Shown: in pieces, positions 1 through 11,570 of the stretch | Numbering within the stretch: position 1 is the first letter of the stretch | Layout: each line of letters starts with the position of its first letter | Origin: Zizania palustris | Taxonomy: Eukaryota; Streptophyta; Magnoliopsida; Poales; Poaceae | DNA length: 64,000 bases | Assembly (NCBI GenBank): GCA_019279435.1 | Contig: JAAALK010000289.1 | Coordinates: 84,289,023-84,353,022 of the forward strand | Direction: 5' to 3' | Translations under genes and position numbers: made by a program | Notes under the pieces: generated by a model | Told to the model about the DNA's origin: nothing | Database searches by the model: none | The model's input: the letters and a program-made list of their open reading frames with translations, nothing else

Positions 1-1131
1 GCAAAGGCCAGTGAAATCTCGTCCCTTCTTGTACTTATTCTCCTCCTTCCGTGGGGACTCCTCCTCCTCAGAGCTCGACTCCTCAGTTGAGGAAGTGTCG
101 ATGTCGCTGAGAGCAACAACAAATGCTCTGGAAGAGGCTTTGGCTACCCTCTTAGCCACCTTTCCGCGCTTGCCCTTCACAAAGGATTTCCTCTCCTTCT
201 TGTGGTATTTGGGGCGCTCACTCTCATCTCTCTTCTTGAGTTTAGAACAATTGGCCTTGATGTGAGAAGTGTCGCCAAACTCAAAACAACCACTAAAAAC
301 TCTTCTCCTCTGATCCCGTCTCTCATGGTGAAAATGGGTGAACCTTCTGGCAATAAGAGCAAGCTCATCATCATCCAGAGTGTCCACCTGCTCCTTAGTG
401 ATGGAGACCAGGGAGGACAAAGCAAAACCATCTGCAAAAACAAAAGTGTCTGATGTGCATGGTTCTACAGTGGTGCCACGGCTAGTGCTAGAAACCAATG
501 CCAATGGCTGTGGCAAGGAATTCCTATGCACTACAAGAGATGCATTGGCAATCTCTGTGGACTTCAGCTTGCTGAAGAGCTCATCACAGGTCAATGTGTC
601 ATAACCTGTGGACTCCTCAATGCTCGATATCTTCACTTCCCATATGTTACGATCAAGGGCATAGAGAAGCTTGATAGCCCTATCATAATCATTGTAAGCA
701 AGCGTCCCGTTGGACCGCAAGTTACTCACTATCGCATCAAAGTGAGAAAACATGGCATCTATAGATTCACCTGGTGCCTGCACAAACTGTTGATACTGTT
801 GATTGTATGTGCTTTGGCGCCTGGCCTTAATCTGTGTAGAGCCCTCATGAAAAATAGTGAGTGTAGTCCAAATTTCCCTAGCTGTCCTAAGGTGTTGCAC
901 CCTATCAAACTCACTTCTACTCAAACCAATGAATAGTATATTTCTTGCCTTGGAGTTGGCATTATACTGATCCTTCTCTGTTTGAGAGGTGCGAGTTTCA
1001 GGGATGGAGTATTGTGAGTCCACAATCTCCCAAATTGCATTTCCTTGGCTTAGCAAGTAAGCATCCATGCACACCTTCTAGTATGCAAAGTCCGTCCCAT
1101 CGAACAGAGGTATTTTACTAACTTTGTCCAT
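1..1131 (-). pseudogene. Copia gag (UBN2-type) of element A, partial, with a stop and a damaged zinc knuckle
   Basis: Gag would form the virus-like particle. From ATG 1131-1129 the minus strand keeps one frame to the left edge (about 377 codons). It shows a typical Copia start (DKVSKIPLFDGTDFAY), a UBN2-like helical region at about residues 40-190 (LRTAREIWTTL, PGESIDAMFSHFDAI) and a CCHC knuckle at about residues 282-295. Two lesions are visible. Codon 18 (1080-1078) is TAG where the family has Trp. The knuckle reads CFEFGDTSHIKANC, so the second Cys (residue 285) is Phe. A basic stretch and an acidic Ser/Glu tract follow. The long open frame after codon 18 suggests the element is not very old, but it could not make this Gag from its first ATG. 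Confidence 0.85.
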
Positions 1132-1181
1132 GTCGCCAACAGATCACAAAACCGGTTAAGGTCAACTGGTGATCTTAACCC

Positions 1182-1193
1182 GCTCTGATACCA
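1182..1193 (-). promoter_or_regulatory. Primer-binding site of element A
   Basis: Minus strand reads TGGTATCAGAGC, the standard plant complement of the initiator-Met tRNA 3' end, two bases inside the LTR terminus at 1196. Confidence 0.9.
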
Positions 1194-2094
1194 ATTGTTG
1201 GACCGGAAATGGTGACCAGAGGGGGGGTGAATGGGAGCTTTTAAAATTTCAGACTAAAAATAGTCTTCTGTTTTAATTCTGTCTTCAGCGGAACAGACTT
1301 AGAACACACCCTTCAAAGTTCTGGTTCGGAGGTATTTCACAGCTCCGAATACAGGCTTCGCAAAGAGCAAAAGTTCGAAGCCAAGAAGACTTCTCTCCAC
1401 CCACAACCCCGAAAATTCAGCTTCTGCTAAGTCAGTGCAGCCTTCGCACACAGGGTGCCTTCGTGCAGGCTTCGCACTTCACCCATCGCAATAGAGGCCT
1501 TCCCTCTGAGGACTTTGATCCGCTTTGCTTAGTCAGTGCAGGCTCCACACACTGGGTGCCTTCGAGCAGGCTTCGCACTACAGACTTTGCAAGAGCAGAC
1601 TACCCTCTGTGGACTTTGACCAAATACTTAGTGACAGCAACTGGTGCTGGGCTTCGTACTACGAAGGTCTAAACACACACTGAACACACTTCGCCAAGGG
1701 CTTCGACAAGGAAAGAAAACGGGCTTCGATTCAGCAAAGAGACAGTGCTTTGCTAGTAATCAGAGAGGTCTAGCCTCTAGTTTACACAGATCGAACAGAC
1801 ACTGAAACACACTTCGCTTATACACACTTCACTTGAACAGGCTTCTCACACACTTCTCCAGAAAAGATTCAGTGCACAAACTCAACTCAAAAGAAGTGAG
1901 ACAAAAGAGATCGAAGCATGCAGAGAAGTACGCATACAAGCTCAAGCAGTAAATGAACACAGAATCAAAGCTTCAATGCTTGAACAGGGAACACAAAAAT
2001 TGAACTCACAGGATGAATACAACGTATGTGGAGGCTAGCACAGGAGCTCAAAAATGACTACTCAAAGTGTTGATGTGACCTAGCCAGCCTCCAC

Positions 2095-2102
2095 TATTTA
2101 TA
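2095..2102 (-). promoter_or_regulatory. TATA box in A LTR
   Basis: Minus strand TATAAATA in the context GCCTATAAATAGTGGAGGC, identical in position and context to the B LTR box. Confidence 0.75.
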
Positions 2103-2541
2103 GGCACTATTCAGCCCTGTGAATAGACTACTTTACCCCTAGGGTTTACACCGGTTTTGTCTCATCAGAACAGGGGGTACAACTGGTAGTCTACTTTATT
2201 TGGAGGCTTCTTTTGTCAGCTTCGCAGAGGGGACAATACCAGCTTTTGCAGAGTAGACGCTGTCAGCCTTTGCAGTTTTGGACCCTTCTGAAGCCCCCCT
2301 TCGCATGCGAGTGGTGCGGTAGCTTCGGTGAGAAGCCTTGAGCCTAACGGCCTTCGCTTCACCGAAGTCAGCCTTCGATACAGTGACGGTTTTGAACCGA
2401 AGCCGTCAAAGCCCTTGGGCCTTCGCACCAACACCTTCGGAGTGGACCACCACGGCTTTGCAGCTTCTCCCAGCTCGAACTCCATTAGTCCGTGTACCGA
2501 AGCCATGCATGGCCGAAGTACCACAAGTCATCCTTACTCTA

Positions 2542-2643
2542 GAGCCAGCCTCGCTCCGGAGCCTGCCTCGCTCCGGAGCCTGCCTCGCTCCGAAGTGAGC
2601 CTTGCTCCGAAGTCAGCTTCACTCCAAAGCTAGCCTCACTCCG
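2542..2643. repeat. Six-copy 17-bp tandem array in A LTR
   Basis: Units start at 2542, 2559, 2576, 2593, 2610 and 2627. The first three read GAGCC(A/T)GCCTCGCTCCG and the later ones diverge (AAGTGAGCCTTGCTCCG and similar). The B LTR lacks the array at the matching place (about 8150), so it is a copy-specific expansion. Confidence 0.9.
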
Positions 2644-3430
2644 AAGCCCCACCTTCGGAGTACCACCCTTCGATGTCCCTCCTTCGTCCAAGGCCTTCGT
2701 ATGAAGCATTCCATGAGCACTTCGTCGCAGTGTCTCTCCCCGAGCACACTCCTCGACGATCCTCACCCGGACCATGCCTTCGATGCACCTCGAGTTATGA
2801 GACCTTCGTCGGGTATAACTTCGAGTGCCTCACTCCAGAGCACACTTCGAACACCTTGCCTCATTGCTGATGACTTTGTCCACCATACTCCGAAGTAACT
2901 CCATTCGGAGTACCCTTCGAAGTGCCTCGCCTCTGAGGACTTCGTCTCGGAGTACCTTCTCCTGGAGCCAGGCTCCACACTTACTGCCTTCTCCTGGTGC
3001 ACCTCGACCCGAGGTCTGACCTCGACCCCTTCGCAGCCTTCGTGATGGAGCCCCCTGCTCCCCTGGCATCAAGCCTCCTGCTTGACCCAGGTTCACTTGC
3101 TACGAACCGTCCGTCACCTCCGAAGTCACCTGCGCACCACAGACAAACAGACAAGTGTATCCAGTACCCCGGAGACCTCTCCGGGTAAACATCCTTCGGT
3201 ACACACTACGGTGTACCGCCCAAAGTACCGAGCCCTTCGGTACAACTCAGTCATCGTGTACTATCGGACCCCTCTGACAGGCACACTCCGCTGCAACAGC
3301 TGCAGCAACCAGAGCCCCGAACCCTTCGGTGAAACAACCTCTGAACCCCTTCGGAGGGACCCCTTCGAATCAGAGGATAAAAACTATCAATCACTCATCA
3401 CAGACTCCGAAACCAACCCTTGGTTTCTCA

Positions 3431-3435
3431 CTTCG
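3431..3435. repeat. Candidate right target-site duplication of A (CTTCG)
   Basis: Five bases directly outside the A LTR terminus. The partner would lie left of the window, so it is unverified. Confidence 0.4.
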
Positions 3436-6240
3436 TAAGTACTCAATTCTGATGGCGTTGTGGTCTGTAAGATTTTTAGTGTTGGGAGAGTTTTGGAGCT
3501 GATTTTTCTGAGTCATCTGGTTCTTCTCATTGTCTTGTTGCACATTCGACTTCTGAGCTTTGGAAGTGGCATAGGAGACTAGCGCATATGAGCTTTGAGT
3601 TGCTTGCTCGTCTGAGTGCCCTAAGTCTAATCCGAGGATTGCCCAAGCTCAAGTTTGAGAAGAATTTAGTTTGCGCTCCATGTCAACAAGGAAAAATGAA
3701 TGTCGCTTCGCACTCGCCAGTCACCATGGTGATGACTGAACAACCCGGAGATCTTCTCCACATGGACACTGTAGGTCCTTCTCGGGTTAGTTCTTTAGGC
3801 GGCAAGTGGTATGTGTTAGTCATTGTCGACGATTTCTCTTGCTACTCTTGGGTCTTCTTTCTTGCCAGCAAGGATGAAGTGTTTTCACACTTTCGGAGTT
3901 TGTCTTTGAGACTTTTCACTGAACTCTCTGGTGCATTGAAATTCATTCGAAGTGATAATGACACTGAGTTCAAGAATAGTCTCTTTGTTGATTTTTGCAT
4001 GGAGCATGGCATAGAACATCAATTCTCTGCTCCACAGGTTCCTCAACAAAACAGTGTTGTTGAGAGGAAAAACCACACTTTGGTTGAGATGGCTAGAATG
4101 ATGCTCGATGAGCACAGGACTCCTAGGAAATTCTGGGCTGAGGCCATGAACACTGCATGTTACATCTCAAACCGAATCTTCTTGCGCTCAATTTTGAACT
4201 TGACATCTTATGATCTACGTTTTGGGAGACAGCCCAAAGTTACTCATCTTCAAGTTTTTGGCTATCGTTGATTTATCATAAAACGTGGAGATTTGGACAA
4301 ATTTGAGTCGCGTTCTTCTGATGGGATATTTTTGGGTTACACTATACATGGTCATTCTTCAATTTGGAAACTAACACTGTCATCGAGTCATGTGATGTGA
4401 CTTTTGATGAATCAACCCCCTCTGTTAGTTCTATTTTTGAACAGGCAAATGAACACGACATGGAACAGACAATCTTCAAAGATGAAGATCCCAGAGAGTT
4501 CGAGGATGAACCCCTACTACCCTCGACATCAACCACTGAAGCCGACCCCGCTTCGACCACTTCGACTCAAGGTCCCGAAGAAACTGCCTCGACATCAGTC
4601 ATCTTGGACCACTCCAATGCACAAGTTGAGGGGGAGACTGCATCCCACCGAGAGGATCCACACCACATTCAAAGGATGCATCGTCCGGAGCAGATCATTG
4701 GTGAGCTTGATCAAAGGGTAACATGTTCCCATGCTCATTTCATTGATTCCGCTTTTGTTGCTTCTTTTGAGCCCCTAGATGTTAGTCATGCACTTTCTGA
4801 TTCTTGTTGGATCAATGCCATGCATGAAGAACTTGAAAATTTTGAGAGAAACCAAATCTGGACTTTAGTGTATCCTCCACCAAATGTTCATTTCATTGGA
4901 ACAAAATGGATTTTCAAAAACAAACAAGGGGAGGATGAGACTGTAGTTGGAAACAAGGCTAGACTTTTACTCAGGGTTATTCTCAATTAGAAGGGATTGA
5001 TTTTACCGAGACTTTTGCACCTGTTGCGCGTCTAGAGGCCATTAGGATTTTGCTTGCCTTTGCGACATCCCGGGGATTCAAACTCTATCAAATGGATGTC
5101 AAAATTGCATTTCTTAATGGCTTCATAGGTGAAGATGTCTACGTAAAACAACCCCCTAGCTTTGAAAACCCCAAATACCCGCATAAAGTCCTTAAACTTC
5201 ATAAGGCTCTATATGGACTCAAGTAGGCCCATCGGGCTTGGTATGATAGACTTAACTCTTTTCTGCTTGAGCGGGGGTATTTGATGAGATCTGTTGATAT
5301 CATCTTTGGTGGCTCTTCTCATACATTGTTTGCCGAGTTTGCAGATGCCATGAGCAGGGAGTTCGAAATGTCCATGATGGGCGAACTCATATTTTTCCTT
5401 GGTTTGCAAATCAAGCAAAGCAAACAAGGTACATTCGTCCACCAGACGAAGTACACCAAGGACCTGCTCAAGAAGTTCGACATGGCTGATGCGAAGCCAC
5501 TCGCCATTCCAATGGATACATTTGTAGCATTGGATCCTGATGAGGATGGAGAAGTCGTAGACCAAAAGGAGTTCCAAAGCATGATCGGCTCCCTCCTCTA
5601 CTTGACTGCTATGAGGCCGAACATACACTTTGCGGTGTGTCTGTGCGCTCGTTTTCAGGCTTCGCCACGGGCTTCACACCGCCAAGTGGTAAAGTGCATT
5701 CTCATGTATCTCAAGCATACCCTCGAATTTGGCATTTGGTATTCTACGTCTTCTTCTTTCTGTCTTCGAGGTTATTCCGATGCAGATTTTGCTGGGTGTA
5801 GGATTGATAGGAATAGTACCTCCGGTACTTGTCATTTTCTGGGTACTTCGTTGGTTTGCTGGTCTTCCCGCAAATAGTCTAGTGTTGCACCATCGACGGC
5901 TGAGGCCGAATATGTTGCTGCAGCTAGCTGTTGCTCTCAGATTTTGTGGATGGTTTCCACTTTGTAGGATTTTGGGTTAGATTATAAGAGTGTTCCACTT
6001 TTCTGTGATAACACTAGTGCTATTTGTATTGGAAACAACCCGGTTCAGCATTCCAAAACCAAACACATTGATGTACAATATCATTTTCTCAGAGATCATA
6101 ATGAGAAGGGTGATATTGAACTTCAATATGTTGATACCCAACACCAGCTAGCCGATATTTTCACAAAACCCCTCGATGCTTCACGTTTTGCCTACTTGCA
6201 TGGGGAACTTGGTATTTGTCACCCTTACAGCATTCTGTGA
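3431..6240 (+). pseudogene. Copia pol of element B (GAG-pre-integrase, IN, RT, RNase H), heavily broken
   Basis: The order pre-integrase (WHRRLAHMSFELL, about 3565), integrase (HMDTVGPSR, RSDNDTEFKN, VVERKNHTLVEMA), RT (AFLNGFI) and RNase H (YSDADFAGCRIDRNSTSGTC, TKHIDVQYHFLRD) is the Copia order. Lesions: a frameshift near 3555; TGA at 4269; frameshifts near 4350 and 4970; TAG for the expected Gln at 5224-5226; TAG near 5878; TAG near 5969. An in-frame gap near 5294-5299, of 63 nt relative to element D, removes about 21 residues including the catalytic YVDD. Integrase also has Asn for the usual Gly after the second Asp (SDNDTEF). The final stop is TGA 6238-6240. It cannot make functional enzymes. 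Confidence 0.9.
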
Positions 6241-7367
6241 GGGGGAGCACATTCACACTGATATGCATATGCTCATTATGTATGAAATTGCATTTACATG
6301 TCTTGCACTAATATGCCTTGTTTTAACTCATGTAATCATGTGAACTCATTTCTATTTAATATGTCTAATACATCTTGTGCATGATTTTTCTTTCCAAAAT
6401 CAAATCATGCTCACTGCTTGTCTTGAATCTAGCATGTTTAGGTAGGACTGCTTTAGCTATCTTTTATCTGCTTGATAGTAAGAATCCTTTTCTCTGGATG
6501 CTAAAAATTGCAACTTGAAAAATCATAATACTTACTCATGGATATTCTCCAAATGCTATATAAATTGTTCACTTATCAAAAAATCCAAAATCCATGATTT
6601 GAATGCTCAAAATGAAAAGATCCAGGTGGGTTTGTTTGTCGCACTACTTTATTCTAGACTGCTTACCATTGCACTTTGGTATGAACTTGGATAATTTAGT
6701 GTATGCCAAAATCACTACCTTAAGCTTCTGATGGCTTTCTTGCCTATGCTTGGCTTGATTGGAAAGTATAAGGTAGACGAACAAATAACCCCTGCATTAT
6801 GAAAAAAAACAGCAAATTCATTGTCCATCAAGTTTACTTTCAATACTCCACTTGAACTGGACTTGTCTGTTTAGAGTAGAAATTTACTAGCTTTGCACAG
6901 TCCCTGCTTTTACTTGTCTAGTTACCTTGATTGAGTGGTGATGCTTTTATTTCAAAATGATGAAATCACATGCTATCATCATGGTTTTTACATCATGTTA
7001 AATTTATCTTAGCACATGAAAACTGGCATTAAGTTTGGCATATTTTTGCTTTATATGTCTTTGCAATTCTACCCATTTCGAAGCTTTGCATCTTTTACAT
7101 GCTCCTTGATGCTTGCATTGCCAAAGGGGGAGAAATTTTTAAGTTCACTGCAGTAAAAGGGAAAATAAATCAGGGGGAGCTTTTATTATGCAAAGTGAGA
7201 GATTTGCCGAAGGGGCTTTTACTCTTTTGAAAAGGGGGAGAAAAAAATCTTTTGTCAAGTGACATGATCTGGCTCTTTTCTGAGTTTCTATGGTCACTTG
7301 TGTGCTGAATTTTTTCAAATTTTTTAAACCTGAATTTGGTTGTCAATGCACTCATCAAGGGGGAGAT
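6241..7367 (+). other. 3' untranslated region of element B with iterated polypurine tracts
   Basis: No coding capacity seen. GGGGGAG words recur at about 6242, 7126, 7172 and 7234, before the true PPT at 7357. A block at about 6615-6795, from AAAAGATCCAGG to CAAATAACCCC, is clearly similar to blocks in elements D, E and L although the surrounding sequence is not. Confidence 0.8.
7357..7367 (+). promoter_or_regulatory. Polypurine tract of element B
   Basis: AAGGGGGAGAT directly precedes the 3' LTR TG, as expected for the plus-strand DNA primer. Confidence 0.85.
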
Positions 7368-9372
7368 TGAGAAACCAAGGATTGGTTTCGGAGTTTGTGA
7401 TGAGTGATTGATAGATTTTATCCTCTTGTTTCGAATAGGTACCTTCGAATTTCACCGAAGGGTTCGGTGGGTCTATTTGCTACAGCTGTTGCAGCGGAGT
7501 GCGACTGCTGGAGGGGTCCGACAGTACACGATGATCTGGGTGTACTGAAGGGTTCGGTACTTTGGGTGGTACACCGGAGTGTGTGCCGGAGGTTGTTTAC
7601 CCGAAGAGGTCTCCGGGGTACTAGATACACTTGTCTATCTGTCTGTGGTGCGCAGGTAACTTCGGAGGCAACGGACGGTTTGCAGCAAGTGAACTTAGGT
7701 TAAGCGGAAGGCTTGATGCCAGGCGAGTGGGGAGCTCGGTCACGAAGATTGCGAGGGGTCGAGGTTGATCCCTGGGTCAAGGTGCGCCAGGCGAAGGCAG
7801 AAAGTGCGGAGCGTGGCTCCAACTAAAGGTACACCGAGACGAAGTCCTCTGAGGTGAGGCACTTTGAAGAGTACTCTGAATGGAGTGACTTTGGAGTATG
7901 GTGGACAAAGTCCTCAGCGATGAGGCAAGGTGTTCGAAGTGTGCTCCAGATGGAGACACTCGAAGGTTTACTCGACGGAGGTCTCAAAAGTCGAGGTGCA
8001 TCAAAGGCATGGTCTAGGAGAGGCTCGTCGAGGAGTGTGCTCGGGGAGAGACACTGCGATGAAGTGCTCATGGAATGCTTCATGCAGAGGCCTTGGACGA
8101 AGGAGGGACTTCGAAGGGTGGTATTCCAAAGGTGGGGCTTCGGAGTGTGGCTGAATTGAGGTACTTCGGCCATGCATGGCTTCGGTACACGGACTGACGG
8201 AATTCGAGCTGGGAGTAGCTGTGAAGCTGTGGTGGTCCACTCCGGAGGTGATGGAACGAAAGCTCAAGGGCTTTGATGGATTCGGCTCAAAACCATCACT
8301 GTATCGAAGGCTGACTTCGGTGAAGCGAAGGCCGTCAGGCTCAAGGCTTCTCGCCGAAGCTACCGCACCACTCGCGTGCAAAGGGGTGCTTTAGAAGAAT
8401 CCAAAACTGCAAAGGTTGATCGTGTTTGCTCTGCAAAAACTGATGCTATCTCCTCTGCAAAGTTGACAACAGAAGCCTCCAAATAAAGTAAACTACCGTC
8501 TGTACCCCTGTTCTGATGAGACAAAATCAGTGTAAACCCCAGGGGTAAAGTAGTCTATTCACAGGGCTGAATAGTGCCTATAAATAGTGGAGGCTAGCTA
8601 GGCAGCAGTAACACTTTGAGCAGCCATTTTAGAACTCCTTTGCTAGCTACCATTATCTTGTATTCAATCTGTGAGTTCATTTTTGTGTTCCCTATTCAAG
8701 TAATGAAACTTTGATTCTGTTTTCATTTTTGCTTGAACTTGTATGCCTACTTTGCACTACATGTTTTGATTTCATTGTACTCCACTTCTTCCTGGTTCGA
8801 GTTTGTGCACTAGGGTGTTTTTGGAGAAGTGTGTGAGTGATCTGTGCTTGTGAAGTGTGTGTTCTCCGTGTATGTTCGCTATGTGTAAACTGGAGGCTAG
8901 TCCTGTCTGATTACTAGCGAAGCACTATTCTTGGCTTAAATCAAAGCCTGGTTTCTTCCCTTGCCGAAGTCCGTAGCGCAGCATGCTCTGTGTGAGTATA
9001 GACCTTCGAAATACAAAGCCTAGTACCAATTTCTAGTGCAGAGTATCTGGTCGAAGTCATCAGAGGGAAGTCATCTCTTGCGAAGGGTGAAGTGCGAAGT
9101 TTGCTCGAAGGCACCCAGTGTGCGGAGCCTGCACTGACTTAGCAGAGTTGAGTTTTTGGAGTTGTGGGTGGAGCGAAGTCTTCTTGACTTCAAACTTTTA
9201 TTCTTTGCGAAGCCTGGTTTTGGAGCTGTGAAATACCTCCGAACCAGAACTTCGAAGGGTGTGTTCGAAGCCTGTTCCGCAGAAGACAGAACTAAAACAG
9301 AAGGCTATTTTTAGCCTGAAATTTTAATAGCTCCCATTCACCACCGCTCTAGTCACCGTTTCCGGTCCAACA
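7368..9372 (+). repeat. 3' LTR of element B (2005 bp)
   Basis: TGAGAAACCAAGG ... CCGGTCCAACA, bounded by a PPT on the left and Gypsy sequence on the right. It is homologous to the inverted A LTR. The TATA box is at 8579-8586. The segment upstream of the TATA and the leader are dense in CTTCGGAG/CTTCGAAG-type words. Confidence 0.9.
8579..8586 (+). promoter_or_regulatory. TATA box in B LTR
   Basis: TATAAATA in GCCTATAAATAGTGGAGGC, matching the A LTR. Confidence 0.75.
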
Positions 9373-9715
9373 GGCGATACAACTCGTCATTGAGTAACAC
9401 AAATTTAAACGCTTGCCTCTGAACTTTCCGATCGACCTGCTTGCTGGGATCTCTCAAATATTGAATAATTGGAGTCCTCCAATCATCCCCATGAATTTCT
9501 GAATTTCTGAAGTACTCGCCAAAACTTCGTTTGAATTGGCGTTTAAATCACAAATCTCAGCTTGCCCCCTCGTGTCTTGAAAACACTTGACACGTCGCGG
9601 TCAGCCCGGTTAGACTAGCCGTTGCCGGATGACTGGCACAAGGCGGTCATACTGGCCTGGCATGTCTGGTCAGACTGTCCATACACCTGCGGTCAGACCG
9701 GCCATATCAAGCTGG
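9373..9715 (-). other. Gypsy F RNase H-integrase linker
   Basis: No intact ORF. The left part (9373-9480) still resembles the pre-integrase linker on the minus strand (words corresponding to TPIIQYLRDPS). At 9590-9725 there are several near-palindromic GGTCAGACCGGCC-like words, also found in the F gag region. Confidence 0.6.
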
Positions 9716-11570
9716 TCAGACCGAAATTCTTTGACTCACGAGGTAAATTAAATGTGAAATATAAAAATCATCAAGAGTAGCAATTATGTCTAGACATTTA
9801 TCCAAGTATCTATTTAGCAAACCATTAAAACATTGAGAAAGTCTAGCTACTTGTTGGACTACTAATAGCAAATCACTATATGCGTGAACATATTTAATAC
9901 CCATAGAGCTTAGCAATTCAAGTCCTAACAACAAAGCTTCATATTTGGCTTGATTATTAGTACAAGGAAATTCTAATTGGGCCGAGGTTCCGAAACTCAT
10001 AACATTAGGTGATATGAGCATGGCCATTTTTGCAAGCCGAACCATCAAAGTAAAGTTTCCATGGTATCACCTCAATCAAAGCAACGTCACTACTCAAATT
10101 GACATCTACATGGTGATCAACTATAAAATTAGCGATGACTTGGCCTTTCATAGCTTTTAGGGGTTCATAAGCAAAATCATACTCAATCAAAGAATAAGCC
10201 CACTTTCTGATTCTTCCACTTAGAATCGACTTATGCAACATGTACTTTATGACATCAGTTTGACAAGTAACAATACATGTGCCAGATAGAATATAGTGCT
10301 GAAGCTTGGTGCATGCATAATAAAGCGACAAATATAAACGTTCTAAAAACACGTACCTCGCTTCAGCATCCAATAGATGGCACCTTAATCTTCTCAAGCA
10401 CTCTCTTGGTGCTCTAACCACAGGCGGTGATGACAAGCACTCTTTAATCTTCTCAAAAGCGTGTTGCTGACTTGCCCCCAAGTGAACTCGGTGTCGTTCT
10501 TTAACCAAAGTATGGGAACAAAAGCGTCAATTTTGCCAGGCAAGTTAGATATAAAGCGGCGCAAATAATTAACCATGCCTAGCAACTTTTGCACATATCC
10601 CTTGCATGTCGGTGCTTCATAGTTTCTAATCTTCTCAAGCCTTTTGGGATCAATCTCAATTCCTCTTTCATGGATCATGAATCCCAAGAACTTGCCCACC
10701 GACACGCCAAAAGCACACTAGAGCGGGTTCATTTTTAAGCCATACTGATGCATCCTATCAAAAGCAACTCTCAAATCGTCTAAATGGTTTCCCATAGCAT
10801 CCGATTTGACCACAACGTCATCTATGTAGACCTCTAGCATAACTCCTAGCAAGTTGTGAAAGATCAAGTTCATAGCGCGTTGATATGTAGCGCCAACATT
10901 CTTTAAACAAAAAGTCATAACAACCCACTCAAACAAGCCGACAAAACCAAGGCATCGAAAGGCTATCTTGTAGACGTCCTCTTCGGTCGTAAAGATCTGA
11001 TTATAACCAGCGTTGCCATCAAGAAAACTAAGTACCTTGTGTCCTGAAGTATCGTTGATTAACATGTCGACTATTGGCATGGGGTACTCATCCTTCGGAG
11101 TGGCCTTGTTCAAGTCCCTGAAATCAATACACAGACAAATCTTGCCACTCCCTTTCTTTTCTACAGGCACAATGTTAGCGACCCATTCAGCATACATGCA
11201 TGGCCTAATAAACTCAGCCTTAAGTAATCGCTCTATCTCTTCCTTAACTCGGTCATACACAGCCGAATTAAAGTGGCGAGAGGGATGCGAAACAATCAAC
11301 ATATGACTGAAGCAACTTTATTACATCAACCTTTTCATCAGCCTTTAAATTTTTGTTTACAAAAGTCGGCCTTGGAATACTACTATTACCTATATCGACA
11401 TCTTCTAGAGGATCAACGGACGCGAAACCTTGACCTAACTTTTCTACTTCACTAAAATCTTCAATGGCTTCGGCAATACCGTCTTTAGAAGACCGATACT
11501 GCTCCACACGAGACTTTAGGCAATCAAGATTACTCTTACCCGACATGACTACTAATTTAGAGATAGCCAT
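9716..11570 (-). pseudogene. Tat-type Gypsy RT, RNase H and second RNase H of F
   Basis: The minus strand shows the pre-RT segment (IPRPTFVNKNL), RT (RPCMYAEWVANIVPVEKKGSG, FLDGNAGYNQI, catalytic VYIDDVVVKSD at about 10810-10840) and the thumb region (KFLGFMIHERGIEIDPKR). A shortened RNase H follows, then the second RNase H (PWKLYFDGSACKNG, then NNQAKYEALLLGLELL). Breaks: a frameshift near 11290-11300; a stop near 10718; a frame change near 10500; a deletion of roughly 100 bp of RNase H near 10385-10405; a frame change near 10030. The 10385-10405 junction contains a short copy of nearby upstream sequence (GAGAAGATTAAG), a filler typical of repaired breaks. Confidence 0.85.

Larger units (their letters stand above)
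1..3430 (-). mobile_element. Element A: Ty1/Copia (SIRE/Maximus-like), 5' portion, runs off left edge
   Basis: Read on the minus strand this is a 5' LTR (3430 to 1196), a PBS and the start of gag (from 1131), continuing beyond base 1. The LTR terminus at 3430 abuts pol sequence of a related element (B) lying on the other strand. A is therefore most simply a nested insertion into B, with CTTCG at 3431-3435 as the candidate right target-site duplication; the left copy would lie outside the window. Only the 5' third or so of the element is visible. The SIRE/Maximus assignment rests on the iMet PBS, the UBN2-type gag and the roughly 2.2 kb LTR, and is an inference. Confidence 0.8.
1196..3430 (-). 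repeat. 5' LTR of element A (2235 bp)
   Basis: The minus strand starts TGAGAAACCA (3430 leftwards) and ends CCGGTCCAACA (1196). It is homologous, in inverted orientation, to the B LTR at 7368-9372. It holds a TATA box at 2095-2102 and a downstream leader very rich in CTTCG/CGAAG words. It is longer than the B LTR partly because of a 17-bp array at 2542-2643. Small ORFs across it are shadows of this noncoding repeat. Confidence 0.88.
3431..9372 (+). mobile_element. Element B: Ty1/Copia (SIRE/Maximus-like), 3' portion
   Basis: Plus-strand pol remnant (3431-6240), 3' UTR (6241-7367) and 3' LTR (7368-9372). Its gag and 5' LTR must lie left of the window, beyond nested element A. It belongs to the same LTR family as A, so this is insertion of a family into its own relative. 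The right end falls inside Gypsy element F; GGCGA at 9373-9377 is the expected right TSD position, with its partner unseen. Confidence 0.8.

Noticed and set aside
1..9372. A and B as one inverted (rearranged) element
   Set aside because: The junction at 3430 falls exactly on an LTR terminus and A has its own PBS and gag, so a nested insertion is simpler. Not fully excluded, as the left flank is unseen.
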